Source of the DNA: Cohnella rhizoplanae
GTDB lineage: Bacteria > Bacillota > Bacilli > Paenibacillales > Paenibacillaceae
Direction of reading: 5' to 3'
Assembly (NCBI RefSeq): GCF_948329515.1
Contig: NZ_CAOJCN010000020.1
Coordinates: 41,272-105,271 of the forward strand
Length of the DNA stretch: 64,000 nt
Part shown: piece by piece, positions 1 through 8,261 of the stretch
Layout of the letters: each line of letters starts with the position of its first letter
Numbering within the stretch: the stretch's first letter is position 1
The notes under the pieces: generated by a model
What the model was told of the DNA's origin: nothing
The model's database searches: none
Seen by the model: the letters and a program-made list of their open reading frames with translations, nothing else
Program-made: the position numbers and the translations under genes

Positions 1-734
1 CAATTGATCAAGCAGACGAACCGGTTCACCCCTTCGCTGAACACGACGCCCGCGGCAGAGGCCGCGATCGTTTCTTCCAGGATATTGCGCAGGCTGAAGC
101 GGAGCAGATCTACCTCGCGCGCAGGCTGGAGCTTGTACTTGTCCATGAATCGATCGAGCTCGATGATGAAAAGGCCGAAGTTCCGCGGCGCCATGGGGAT
201 CCCCCGCCGCTCCCATTCGCCCGGCGCCGTATCGGCGTTCGCGGCGTGGTGCACGAGGAGGAAGAGGTATTCCTGCTGCACCGCAGGCAGGCTCTTGCGC
301 ATGCTCCGCTCCAGTTCGAGCCGCTGCGCCGCCTCGCGCCGCTCCGCCAAGCTCGCCTCCTTGGCCTTCAGGACGACGCTCAAGATCTCGTCGATCGAGA
401 ACGGCTTCTTGACGAAGTCGAACGCCCCGAGCCGGATCGCCTGCCGCGTATATGCGAAGTCCGTATATGCGCTCAGGATGACGATCTTCGTGGCGGGCGA
501 ACCTTCCAGAATCGCCTGCGTCATGGCCAGTCCGTCTATCCGGGGCATGCGGATATCGGTCAGCACGACGTCGGGCCTCGTCTCGCGGACGATCCGGATG
601 CCTTCCTCCCCGTCCAGCGCCGTGCCGGCCACCACGATCCCGTGCTCGGCCCACGGCGGCTTGCGCGAGATCATCTCGACGACGCTGCGGATATCGTCGA
701 TGATGCAGAGCTTAACCATCTCTCCCTCAATCAT
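1..734 (-). CDS. Response regulator, YesN/AraC type (C-terminus beyond window)
   Basis: This is the cytoplasmic regulator of a two-component pair, read on the minus strand and cut at base 1, so its C-terminal AraC-type DNA-binding half is not visible. The N-terminal receiver domain is clear: acidic pair in IIDD near residue 13, phospho-acceptor Asp in LTDIRMP near residue 57 and conserved Lys in VKKPF near residue 109. ATG at 734 has AGGAGG 9 bases upstream and overlaps the stop of the kinase gene before it; an internal ATG at 719 is an alternative. YesN assignment is inferred from the linker after the receiver and the YesM-type partner. Confidence 0.85.
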   Translation of the reverse strand, partial: MIEGEMVKLCIIDDIRSVVEMISRKPPWAEHGIVVAGTALDGEEGIRIVRETRPDVVLTDIRMPRIDGLAMTQAILEGSPATKIVILSAYTDFAYTRQAIRLGAFDFVKKPFSIDEILSVVLKAKEASLAERREAAQRLELERSMRKSLPAVQQEYLFLLVHHAANADTAPGEWERRGIPMAPRNFGLFIIELDRFMDKYKLQPAREVDLLRFSLRNILEETIAASAAGVVFSEGVNRFVCLIN

Positions 735-2535
735 GTCCATCGCCCTCCTTCGGCCTGAGCGGGATCCATAAGTCGGTCCTTGCGCCGCCGCCCGGCGCGT
801 CCGATAGCTCCATGCGGGCTTCGTCTCCGTAGTACAGCTGCAGCCTGTCCCTGATATTGCCTAGCGCATAGCCCTTCTTGGCGCCCGCGGGCTCCTGCAT
901 GCGCTGCCTAACCCGGTCCGCGTCCATGCCCGTCCCGTTATCCTGGATGGAGATATGCAGCCCGTGCTCGTATTCGTCCGCCTTCATTCGTATTAAGCCG
1001 CCCTCCGACTTATCCTTGAAGCCGTGCTGGATGCTGTTCTCCACGATCGGCTGGAGCAGGATCTTGGGCAGCGCGCAGCCCAGGAGCCGCTCGTCGGATA
1101 CGGACGCCTCGTAGCGGAACAGCCCCTCGTAGCACTTTTGCTGGATGGCGCAGTACTGCGCGACATGGGAGAGCTCGTCCTCGAGCGAATGCCAGTCCTT
1201 GCCCCCGCTGAGGCCCAGCTGGAACATCTGCGACAGCGCCAGGATCATCTCGGCCGCGTCCTCGTTCTCGCCGAGGACGGACTTGCAGTAGATCGTATTC
1301 AGCGTGTTGTACAAGAAGTGCGGTTCCATCTGCGCGGTCAGCGCCCGCATCTCGGCCTCGCGCTTGCCGGCCTCGCTGTCCCGCACGTCGCGGATGAGCC
1401 GGTTGATCTCGTCCAGCATGCGATTGAACTGATAGCCGACCTGCGCGACCTCGTCGGCGGAGCGGCTGGAGAAGCGGACGTCCAGACGGTTGTCCTCCAC
1501 CTCCCGCATGAGCCGCTGCAGCTTGAACAGCGGGAGCAGCAGCAAGGACGTCAGCTTGTTCGACAAGAGCCAGGATAACAAGAGGAAGACGGCCATAATG
1601 CCAAGCGTCGTCCGCTGTACGCCCTTCATTTGAGCGAGCAGCTTGCCCTTCTCTTGTATGCCGTAGAGCAGCCAGTCCTGTACGATGTTTGATCTCGTAT
1701 AATTCACCAGATACGAGGCCTCGTCGAAATCGTGGAAAAACGCGCCTTGCCCGCCCGTCACATGCCGCAGGAACGATTCGTCGCGCAGCAGGTTATGCTT
1801 CAGGGACCAAGCGGTCTGCACGACCTGCTCCCCGGTCGAGTCCACGATGAAGTAATGGTCGTCCTCGCTGTCCGTGCGTTGGTTCAGGGCGGAGATGAAA
1901 CCGTTCTCGTTCACGTTCACGACGATGTAAACGTTCGTATCGGCTTCGCCGTCCATGACGCCCTTGGTGACGAAGGAAAGCGCGCGGCGGTTCCCCGTAA
2001 AGAACGTGTCCGTGTGCCCCTTGATCCACAGGCCGCCGGCGATATCCTTCATATCGTAATAAAGGTTCGATTCGTAGAAGGACCTCGTCTGGGAGCGGCG
2101 GCGGGAGATGGGATAAAAATCCCCGATCGGCGTCGCGATCAGCATGCTGTCGATCAGCGGCTCGTTGAAGACGACCTGGGAGAAGACGTACTGCAGCTCG
2201 GAGAGATGAATGTAGTAATCGGCGATCCGATTGCTCTGCACGTCGAGCATCGTCTGCTTGTAGGCGTCGCTGAACATCAGCGACCGGACGGCGCTAGAGA
2301 TCTGGTACAGCTTTTCGTCCAGGATCTGCGTCGTTTTGTCCACCGCCTCCTGCCGGGAGGCGAACGCGTTTTTCTGCAGCTCGCGCGAGGCGATCCAATA
2401 GGCGCAGACGCCTACCGCTCCGATCGCCAGCGCGATCATGACCATAAATGCGAGCCGGACCCGCTGCTTGAAAGAAACGCTGCGAAGGCGGTCGTAAATA
2501 TTCATTTTCAATCGCGCCGGTACCGGTACCGCCAT
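727..2535 (-). CDS. Sensor histidine kinase, YesM family
   Basis: A membrane kinase of 602 residues expected to phosphorylate the regulator encoded immediately downstream. It has a transmembrane segment near residues 30-52, an extracytoplasmic sensor of about 250 residues, a second transmembrane segment near 305-325, a HAMP linker, the His_kinase signature EPHFLYNTLN with its phospho-accepting His, and an ATPase domain with VENSIQHG, DNGTGM and GNIRDRL. These are hallmarks of YesM-type kinases that usually sense extracellular carbohydrate or cell-wall signals. ATG at 2535 has only a modest GAAAGG upstream; ATG at 2505 lacks one. The ligand is unknown. The gene is divergent from the germination operon, sharing about 145 bases of upstream DNA. 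Confidence 0.93.
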   Translation of the reverse strand: MAVPVPARLKMNIYDRLRSVSFKQRVRLAFMVMIALAIGAVGVCAYWIASRELQKNAFASRQEAVDKTTQILDEKLYQISSAVRSLMFSDAYKQTMLDVQSNRIADYYIHLSELQYVFSQVVFNEPLIDSMLIATPIGDFYPISRRRSQTRSFYESNLYYDMKDIAGGLWIKGHTDTFFTGNRRALSFVTKGVMDGEADTNVYIVVNVNENGFISALNQRTDSEDDHYFIVDSTGEQVVQTAWSLKHNLLRDESFLRHVTGGQGAFFHDFDEASYLVNYTRSNIVQDWLLYGIQEKGKLLAQMKGVQRTTLGIMAVFLLLSWLLSNKLTSLLLLPLFKLQRLMREVEDNRLDVRFSSRSADEVAQVGYQFNRMLDEINRLIRDVRDSEAGKREAEMRALTAQMEPHFLYNTLNTIYCKSVLGENEDAAEMILALSQMFQLGLSGGKDWHSLEDELSHVAQYCAIQQKCYEGLFRYEASVSDERLLGCALPKILLQPIVENSIQHGFKDKSEGGLIRMKADEYEHGLHISIQDNGTGMDADRVRQRMQEPAGAKKGYALGNIRDRLQLYYGDEARMELSDAPGGGARTDLWIPLRPKEGDGHD

Positions 2536-2601
2536 AGGACGCCCAACCTTTCGCTTCCGTCAACCTCGTCTACTAGAATCTTATCAAAAGACGGCAAGGA
2601 A

Positions 2602-2632
2602 TGGATAACGTTCGTCATTTTTTCTCATAATA
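2602..2632 (+). promoter_or_regulatory. Sigma-G-like promoter of germination operon 1
   Basis: TGGATA (2602-2607) and CATAATA (2626-2632) are separated by 18 bases. They match the known sigma-G consensus (TGMATA, CATACTA) at 5 of 6 and 6 of 7 positions and lie about 50 bases before the first germination gene. gerA-type operons are known forespore sigma-G targets, so position and sequence agree. Confidence 0.6.
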
Positions 2633-2680
2633 GACGACGCAAGCCGGCAACGTCGATTCTATTCGCAAGGGGGTTGTGAC

Positions 2681-4147
2681 ATGCAGCAGCAAGCCAGGCC
2701 CTTACATCGCTCGTCGGCCGCTAATATCCAAGCGTTGCAGGAGACGTTCTCCGACAACGCGTCGTTTGTTACGCGGGACCTGTCGTGCCGTACGGGACCG
2801 GACCGGGCTGCGTTCGCCTATCTCGACGTGCTCGTGGACGAGAAGCTCCTTCATCAGAACGTCATCCGGAAAATGAACGAAGACTTGGAGCTGCCCTACG
2901 ATCAATTCGATCTCAAGGTTCTGGGATCGCTGTACTCTGCGGGAAAGGTCGAAGTGATCGACGATTGGAGCGCCGTCCCGGAATTTTTATATCAAGCCGG
3001 CGCGGTGCTCTTCGTGGACGGACACCCTTGCGTCTACGGCATTCTCATGCCGGGCTACGACACCCGGTCGATCGGCGAGCCCAAGATCGAAGTCAATGTG
3101 CGGGGGCCCCGGGATAGCTTTATCGAAGACCACGACAAAAATCTAAGCATGATTTACCGGAGATTAAAAACGTCCGATCTGAAATCCCTATCCTATATCA
3201 TCGGGACGCAGAGCCGAACGAAAGTGACCTTGTTATATATGGAAGGCAAAATGGACCGCGAACTCGCGGCGAAGCTCCGGCGCAAGCTGGCGGATTTTCA
3301 ATGCGACGTGCTCCTGGCCAACACGCAGATCGAGGAGCTGATCCAGGACAGCGCCTATTCGCCTTTTCCGCAAATCGCAAATACCGAGCGCCCCGATCGC
3401 GTCGTTACGTCGCTAAGCAGAGGGAAGGCCGTGATTCTCACGGACGGCACCCCGATTGCGCTCATCGCGCCGACGACGTTTTTCGAGATGCTTCACCCGA
3501 GCGAAGATATGTACGAGCGATTCCACTTCGCGAACTTTATACGGATCATCCGTACGATCACGCTGTTTATTTCCTTGTTCGGACCGTCGCTCTACATCGC
3601 GCTCACGACCTTCCACCTCGAGATGATCCCGACGCCGCTGATGATGGCCTTCCTGACCTCCAAAGCCGGCATTCCTTTCCCGACCTTCGTCGAAGCGTTG
3701 ATCATGGAGACCGCCTTCGAGATCTTGCGGGAAGCCAGCCTGCGGCTGCCGAAGGTCGTGGGACAATCCGTAAGCATCGTCGGCGCGCTTATCATCGGAG
3801 AGGCGGCCGTTCAATCCGGCATCGTCTCCCGCCCCGTGGTCATCGTCGTGGCCATGACCGGGATCTCGTCGTTCACGATCCCTTCGTTCGGCACCGCGCT
3901 CTCCATTCGTCTGCTCCGGTTCCCGCTGATGCTGCTCGCATCGTACGCCGGCGTGCTGGGGATGGCGCTCGGCTTCCTCGTTCTTCTGCTTCACCTGTGT
4001 TCCTTGCATTCGATAGGCGTTCCCTATTTGAATCCCATCAGCGCGGACGGCTGGAAAAAGACGCTGCAGAATTACGTGCGGCTGCCGGCCAGGCTCCGAA
4101 ACGGAACGGGATCGCGAGAACCGGACTATGACAAAAACATTCCTTAG
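2681..4147 (+). CDS. Spore germination protein, GerA/GerKA family (A subunit)
   Basis: The A subunit of a germinant receptor in the spore inner membrane, 488 residues, the usual family size. A soluble N-terminal half carries the family pattern GPRDSFIEDHDKN followed by IYRRLKTSDLKS, then several membrane segments run from about residue 285 (FIRIIRTITLFISLF) to 455, with the conserved PTPLMMAF and LREASLRLP stretches. ATG follows AAGGGGG by 7 bases. It opens a four-gene operon and overlaps the next gene by 20 bases. The germinant cannot be told from sequence. The upstream promoter looks sigma-G dependent. Confidence 0.95.
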   Translation: MQQQARPLHRSSAANIQALQETFSDNASFVTRDLSCRTGPDRAAFAYLDVLVDEKLLHQNVIRKMNEDLELPYDQFDLKVLGSLYSAGKVEVIDDWSAVPEFLYQAGAVLFVDGHPCVYGILMPGYDTRSIGEPKIEVNVRGPRDSFIEDHDKNLSMIYRRLKTSDLKSLSYIIGTQSRTKVTLLYMEGKMDRELAAKLRRKLADFQCDVLLANTQIEELIQDSAYSPFPQIANTERPDRVVTSLSRGKAVILTDGTPIALIAPTTFFEMLHPSEDMYERFHFANFIRIIRTITLFISLFGPSLYIALTTFHLEMIPTPLMMAFLTSKAGIPFPTFVEALIMETAFEILREASLRLPKVVGQSVSIVGALIIGEAAVQSGIVSRPVVIVVAMTGISSFTIPSFGTALSIRLLRFPLMLLASYAGVLGMALGFLVLLLHLCSLHSIGVPYLNPISADGWKKTLQNYVRLPARLRNGTGSREPDYDKNIP

Positions 4148-5285
4148 CGCGCTCTGGGTCCCGCTGCTGGCGTTCGCCATGGCCGGTTGTTCGCCCGACA
4201 CGACGGAGATCGGAGATATCGCGCTGGTCACGGCGATCGGCATCGATTATGACAAGGAGAACCATCAGTTCACGTTCTCCTCGTACAGCATCATGCCGAT
4301 GGCGGGAGGCGCCGACCAACCGGGCAGACTGTCGCAATGGGTGGCCAGATCGAACGGCGGTTCCATTCTCGAATCGGCCAGGAACTTAAAAAGCCAGGCG
4401 GGAAAAACGCTGATCTGGGTGCACAACAAATTTATCATCGTCGGGGAAGAAGCCGCGCGGCATTCCTTCTCCGAGATTATGGACTTCTTGACGCGCAACC
4501 GTCAGATCCGCATGTCCAGTTATTTGATCGTCAGCGAAGGTAAGGCGGCGGATCAGTTGAGGGCGAAAGTCGGTACCGGCGACATGCTGTCCAACGATCT
4601 GCTAGGCAAGATCCGCAATGAAAACGCCTGGGGAAAAAACGTGGCGATCCCTCTGCACGACATTGCCGACCGTTACGGGAGTCCGGACAGAGGCTTTATT
4701 ACAGGCAAAATCAAAACGGTATTCGATGGCGACATGCAAGGCCAAAAGGCGGAGCTTAAAGGGGCAGCCGTATTCAATCGCGGGCGGCTGGCCGGATGGA
4801 TCGAAGGGGACGACGTGCTCGTATACAGGCTTCTATCGGACAAGCAGCTGTGGAACTCCCTTGAATTCGACAAAACCGTGAGGTATGAACGCGCCGCCAT
4901 GACTTTTTTGGTCAGAGAGTCCAAGCACTCCGTCCGCACGAGCTTCCGCCGCGGCGTGCCGGTTGTCGATATTTACTTAAAGTTCAGTGCGAGTATCGGG
5001 GAGATCGACCGCACGCTGCCCTTGCAGGATCCCTCGGTTATTAAGCAGATGGAGCGGTTGGTTTCCAAAGAATTGGAGAAAATGATGGACACGAGCCTGC
5101 ATCATTATCAGCGCGAGGTCAAGGTCGACATTCTCGGATGGGCCGATCTCTTCGCCGCTCATCACCCAAGGCAGTGGGAGAAAATCAAGGCGGATTGGTC
5201 TACGGTATATCCCGCCGTTAAGGCGAACGTAACCGTCGACGTCAAGATCGAGAAATTGGGACTAATCCGCGTTCTAAAGGACTGA
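4128..5285 (+). CDS. Spore germination lipoprotein, Ger(x)C family (C subunit)
   Basis: A 385-residue C subunit of the receptor, a lipoprotein of the spore inner membrane. The N-terminus has a short hydrophobic signal ending in the lipobox AMAGC (Cys 20). The body shows family features: VTAIGIDYDKE near the start, IWVHNKFIIVGEEAARH, and the C-terminal pattern with basic residues before DILGWADLFAAHHP. It overlaps the A-subunit gene by 20 bases, which indicates translational coupling. No damage is seen. Confidence 0.95.
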   Translation: MTKTFLSALWVPLLAFAMAGCSPDTTEIGDIALVTAIGIDYDKENHQFTFSSYSIMPMAGGADQPGRLSQWVARSNGGSILESARNLKSQAGKTLIWVHNKFIIVGEEAARHSFSEIMDFLTRNRQIRMSSYLIVSEGKAADQLRAKVGTGDMLSNDLLGKIRNENAWGKNVAIPLHDIADRYGSPDRGFITGKIKTVFDGDMQGQKAELKGAAVFNRGRLAGWIEGDDVLVYRLLSDKQLWNSLEFDKTVRYERAAMTFLVRESKHSVRTSFRRGVPVVDIYLKFSASIGEIDRTLPLQDPSVIKQMERLVSKELEKMMDTSLHHYQREVKVDILGWADLFAAHHPRQWEKIKADWSTVYPAVKANVTVDVKIEKLGLIRVLKD

Positions 5286-5296
5286 GGACTGAGGAC

Positions 5297-5533
5297 ATGC
5301 TGCATGCCGGAATCGCTGTACTGGTACTGACTTACGGAACGATAGTCGGCGTTATCTCGATGAGAAGAAAGCGGGGCCGTGACGCGCTATGGCTTGTATT
5401 GCTATGCTGCCTGACCAGCCTGTATGAGCTGCCTCATATCGGCGCAAACATGCTGACGGTCGAAAAAGCGCACAAGCTCGTCTATGGCCCGATCGCGAGA
5501 ACGGTCATGTCAAAACTGGGAATCGGAGATTGA
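5297..5533 (+). CDS. Small two-segment membrane protein of germination operon (D-type subunit)
   Basis: A 78-residue protein with two predicted membrane segments, near residues 5-21 (GIAVLVLTYGTIVGVIS) and 31-45 (ALWLVLLCCLTSLYE), joined by the basic turn MRRKRGRD. It sits between the C and B genes, 11 bases after one and 4 before the next, so it belongs to the operon. Small two-segment D proteins encoded in or next to ger operons are known in Bacillus and modulate germination. The assignment rests on size, topology and place, not on recognisable sequence identity. Confidence 0.75.
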   Translation: MLHAGIAVLVLTYGTIVGVISMRRKRGRDALWLVLLCCLTSLYELPHIGANMLTVEKAHKLVYGPIARTVMSKLGIGD

Positions 5534-5537
5534 CGGG

Positions 5538-6635
5538 ATGCCGGCAAAGCAAGGACAAATCACGTTCACTTCCTTCGGCTGCTTGCTGTTCAGTTACTTA
5601 TCCGGATTTTCTACGTTGTTTCTGATAGAAGCCAAGTTTCTTAATCAGGATGTATGGATGGCTTACTCGATCGGCATGGCGCTTTCCTTCGGCATTTTAT
5701 GGCTATTGCATCGCACCCAGATCCGGCTTCCCAATCTCACGATGCTGGAGGTGTTCGACCATGCGCTGGGCAAGCTGTTTTCCAGAGTCGTGCTCTGCTT
5801 TTATCTCGTTTATTTACTTGAGATTCAAGGCGACGCTTCCCAAGCGCTGACTTCTTTTTATAGAAGCGTCGTGCTCCCGAACACCCCGACCAATTCGATC
5901 TTGCTGATGCTTGCGCTAACGACGACCTACGCCGTCAGCGTCGGGTTCCATGCGATCGTACGCTCCGTGCTGCTCGCGCTGCCGTTTTTCCTGCTGGGCA
6001 TCGCGTTCATTTTGCTGATGATTTCTCAGGACGTGCATACGAATCCCTTTTTGCCGCCGTTCCGGCACAGCGCGGCCCTGATCGGGTACGGAGGATTGCT
6101 CTCCTTCTTTCTCCCCTTCGGCAAGTCGATCGTTTTTTGCTTTCTTTTTGACCGGATCGGCTCAGGCCGCAAAAAGATGGCGAGCATATTCGCGGCGCTG
6201 TTTCTAGCGGGACTGTATCTGTGCGCCGCGACCTATCTTACCTTCGGCTCGCTTGGCATGAGACTGACGTCGCACTCGCTGTTCCCCTTTTTCTCCGCCA
6301 TCCAGCTGGTGAAATTAGGCGAATATCTCGAACGAATCGAGATCATGATTATCGGAATCTGGACGCTGTTTACGGTGTTCGAGATCATCGTGCTGCAGTA
6401 TATTTTCGTTCAGCTCTTCACGCACGTATTCCGGATCCAACGGCCTAAGTGGTTTGTGTTACCGATCGGCCTGCTGTTTTTTGCGATATCGGAGCGCAGC
6501 TTCCGCGAGGTTTACGACCAGGACTACTATAACTCGCATATCGCGCCCTTCTCCACGTTGATTCCGACGGTCGTGATCCCGCTGCTTCTCTTCGTCGTCG
6601 GATCGATCCGCCTCAAGCGGTTATCCGGCGCATGA
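5538..6635 (+). CDS. Spore germination permease, GerAB/GrkB family (B subunit)
   Basis: A 365-residue integral membrane protein of the APC-like GerAB family, the subunit thought to hold the germinant-binding pocket. Ten or so hydrophobic segments run from QITFTSFGCLLFSYLSGF to the C-terminal VIPLLLFVVGSIRL. The frame is open further upstream, but ATG at 5538, four bases after the D-gene stop and preceded by CGGAG, gives the family-like N-terminus MPAKQGQITF. It ends the operon, six bases from the convergent regulator gene, with no hairpin between them. Confidence 0.93.
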   Translation: MPAKQGQITFTSFGCLLFSYLSGFSTLFLIEAKFLNQDVWMAYSIGMALSFGILWLLHRTQIRLPNLTMLEVFDHALGKLFSRVVLCFYLVYLLEIQGDASQALTSFYRSVVLPNTPTNSILLMLALTTTYAVSVGFHAIVRSVLLALPFFLLGIAFILLMISQDVHTNPFLPPFRHSAALIGYGGLLSFFLPFGKSIVFCFLFDRIGSGRKKMASIFAALFLAGLYLCAATYLTFGSLGMRLTSHSLFPFFSAIQLVKLGEYLERIEIMIIGIWTLFTVFEIIVLQYIFVQLFTHVFRIQRPKWFVLPIGLLFFAISERSFREVYDQDYYNSHIAPFSTLIPTVVIPLLLFVVGSIRLKRLSGA

Positions 6636-6641
6636 GTCCCT

Positions 6642-8261
6642 TCACTTTTTGTTTTTGACTTCCGCCGGCGTCATGCCCCACGTCTTGCGGAAAACCTTGG
6701 CGAAGTAGCTGAAGTCCCGGTAACCGAGCAGGTTGGCCGTCTCCGACACCTTCATGCCTTCGCTCAGCCATTGCATGGCGAGCTTCATCTTGCGCTCCAC
6801 GATATAAGCGGTGAACGACTGTCCCATATGCTGCTTGAACAAGCGGGACAGATACGACGAATTGATATACAGTCTCCCGGCGACCTCGTGCAGGCCGATA
6901 TCCTCTCCGATATCTGCTTCGACCATTCCGATCATTTTCTCGATCAGCTCATGGCGGCTCTTGCTCTTGCCCTCGTTGACGTATGCGCATATATGATCGA
7001 CGGAGCCGTGCAGCCACTGCCGCGTCTGCTCCTTGGTCGATAGGGCGCGGAGGTGGTGGAAAAACGCCAGATGGCTTCCCAGCGCCTCCTTGAGCGGCCA
7101 GCCCTGGAAATGGACGACCCGGACGATGAGCGATCCGAGCAGCAGCACGTTTTCGTACGCCTCCTCGCTCGTGCCCGCCCGATCCACGTGCGCTTCGAGC
7201 CATTCGTCGATCAGGGCTAGGGCCGTATCGCGCTGTCCGGATTCGAGCGCGTGCGCGAGCACCTTCTCGAGCTGGACGTCCGCGGCGACGGCGCTGGCCG
7301 GCGGCCGCTCGTCCCGGAAGGGGACGACGATGTCGTGCCCGTGCACGACCCGATCCTGGAGCGCATGACCGGCTTCGCGGTAGGAAAGGCTGACGTCCGC
7401 CTTCCGGTCGACGGCGCGGCCGATGCCCGCGCTGGCGGACGTCTTCATGTATTCCTTGAAGACGGACAGCAGGCGGGTCGTGTGCAAGTGCACGTCCGCG
7501 GTAAAGTCGTTGGCGGTCCGCGGCCTGGCGCGGTCGTCCGGCGCATCGTAATAGACGATTACCGTGGCGCCCTCGTCGTCGGAGAAAATATGGCAAGGGA
7601 CGCCGGCCAGCAGCTCCTTGGCGATGCCCAGCATCGAGATTCTTAATAGCGTGATGTCCTCGGCGGTAAACCTCGGGTTCGGCCCCGTCAGCGGATCGGG
7701 ATCCGCGACGGCGACGGCCCACCTCGCGTCGGCGGGCAACTCGAGCATCAATTCGCGGCTGCGTTTTTCGATTTCCCATTCCGCGTACTTCCCCGCGATC
7801 CAGTTTTGGAAATAGAGGTCCTGCAGGCGCGGCAGATGCTCCGCCCACTTTTTCTGCATCATCTCGTGATCGTACTTGGCGGCGAGGTCCTCGCGGATCT
7901 TCTCGCGCGCCCCCAGCACGGCCTGCAGCACTTCGTCGTTGCCGGCCGGCTTGAGCAGATACTTGGCGACTTGAAGGTCGATGGCCGTCTGCGCGTACCG
8001 AAAATCGTCGTGGCCGCTGAGCAGAATGATTTTCGCCAGCGGATCCGTTGCCATCATATGCCTGGCCGCGGTCAAGCCGTCCACGTCCGGCATCTGTATA
8101 TCCATGAGGACGATATGCGGCTTCGTCTGGTCGAACAGCCGGATCGCGTCCGCGCCGTTGTCCGCGGTCGCGACCACTTCGATACCCTCCTCTTCCCATG
8201 GAATGTTGCGGGCGATGTTGTTAAGAAGCCGAAGCTCGTCTTCCACGATCATCAGATTCAT
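6642..8261 (-). CDS. Response regulator, YesN/AraC type
   Basis: A 539-residue DNA-binding regulator. The receiver domain lies at residues 1-120 (acceptor Asp in VLMDIQMPDVDG, Lys in LLKPAG). A central region of about 300 residues is followed by a C-terminal AraC-type double helix-turn-helix, with LHEVAGRLYINSSYLSRLF and VSETANLLGYRDFSYFAKVF. ATG at 8261 has GGAGG 5 bases upstream and lies inside the end of the kinase gene (41-base overlap); the frame continues upstream without a better start. By proximity it is the likely activator of the sugar transporter operon and the heparinase-like gene, both of which carry a two-box direct repeat suited to an AraC-type protein. Confidence 0.93.
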   Translation of the reverse strand: MNLMIVEDELRLLNNIARNIPWEEEGIEVVATADNGADAIRLFDQTKPHIVLMDIQMPDVDGLTAARHMMATDPLAKIILLSGHDDFRYAQTAIDLQVAKYLLKPAGNDEVLQAVLGAREKIREDLAAKYDHEMMQKKWAEHLPRLQDLYFQNWIAGKYAEWEIEKRSRELMLELPADARWAVAVADPDPLTGPNPRFTAEDITLLRISMLGIAKELLAGVPCHIFSDDEGATVIVYYDAPDDRARPRTANDFTADVHLHTTRLLSVFKEYMKTSASAGIGRAVDRKADVSLSYREAGHALQDRVVHGHDIVVPFRDERPPASAVAADVQLEKVLAHALESGQRDTALALIDEWLEAHVDRAGTSEEAYENVLLLGSLIVRVVHFQGWPLKEALGSHLAFFHHLRALSTKEQTRQWLHGSVDHICAYVNEGKSKSRHELIEKMIGMVEADIGEDIGLHEVAGRLYINSSYLSRLFKQHMGQSFTAYIVERKMKLAMQWLSEGMKVSETANLLGYRDFSYFAKVFRKTWGMTPAEVKNKK

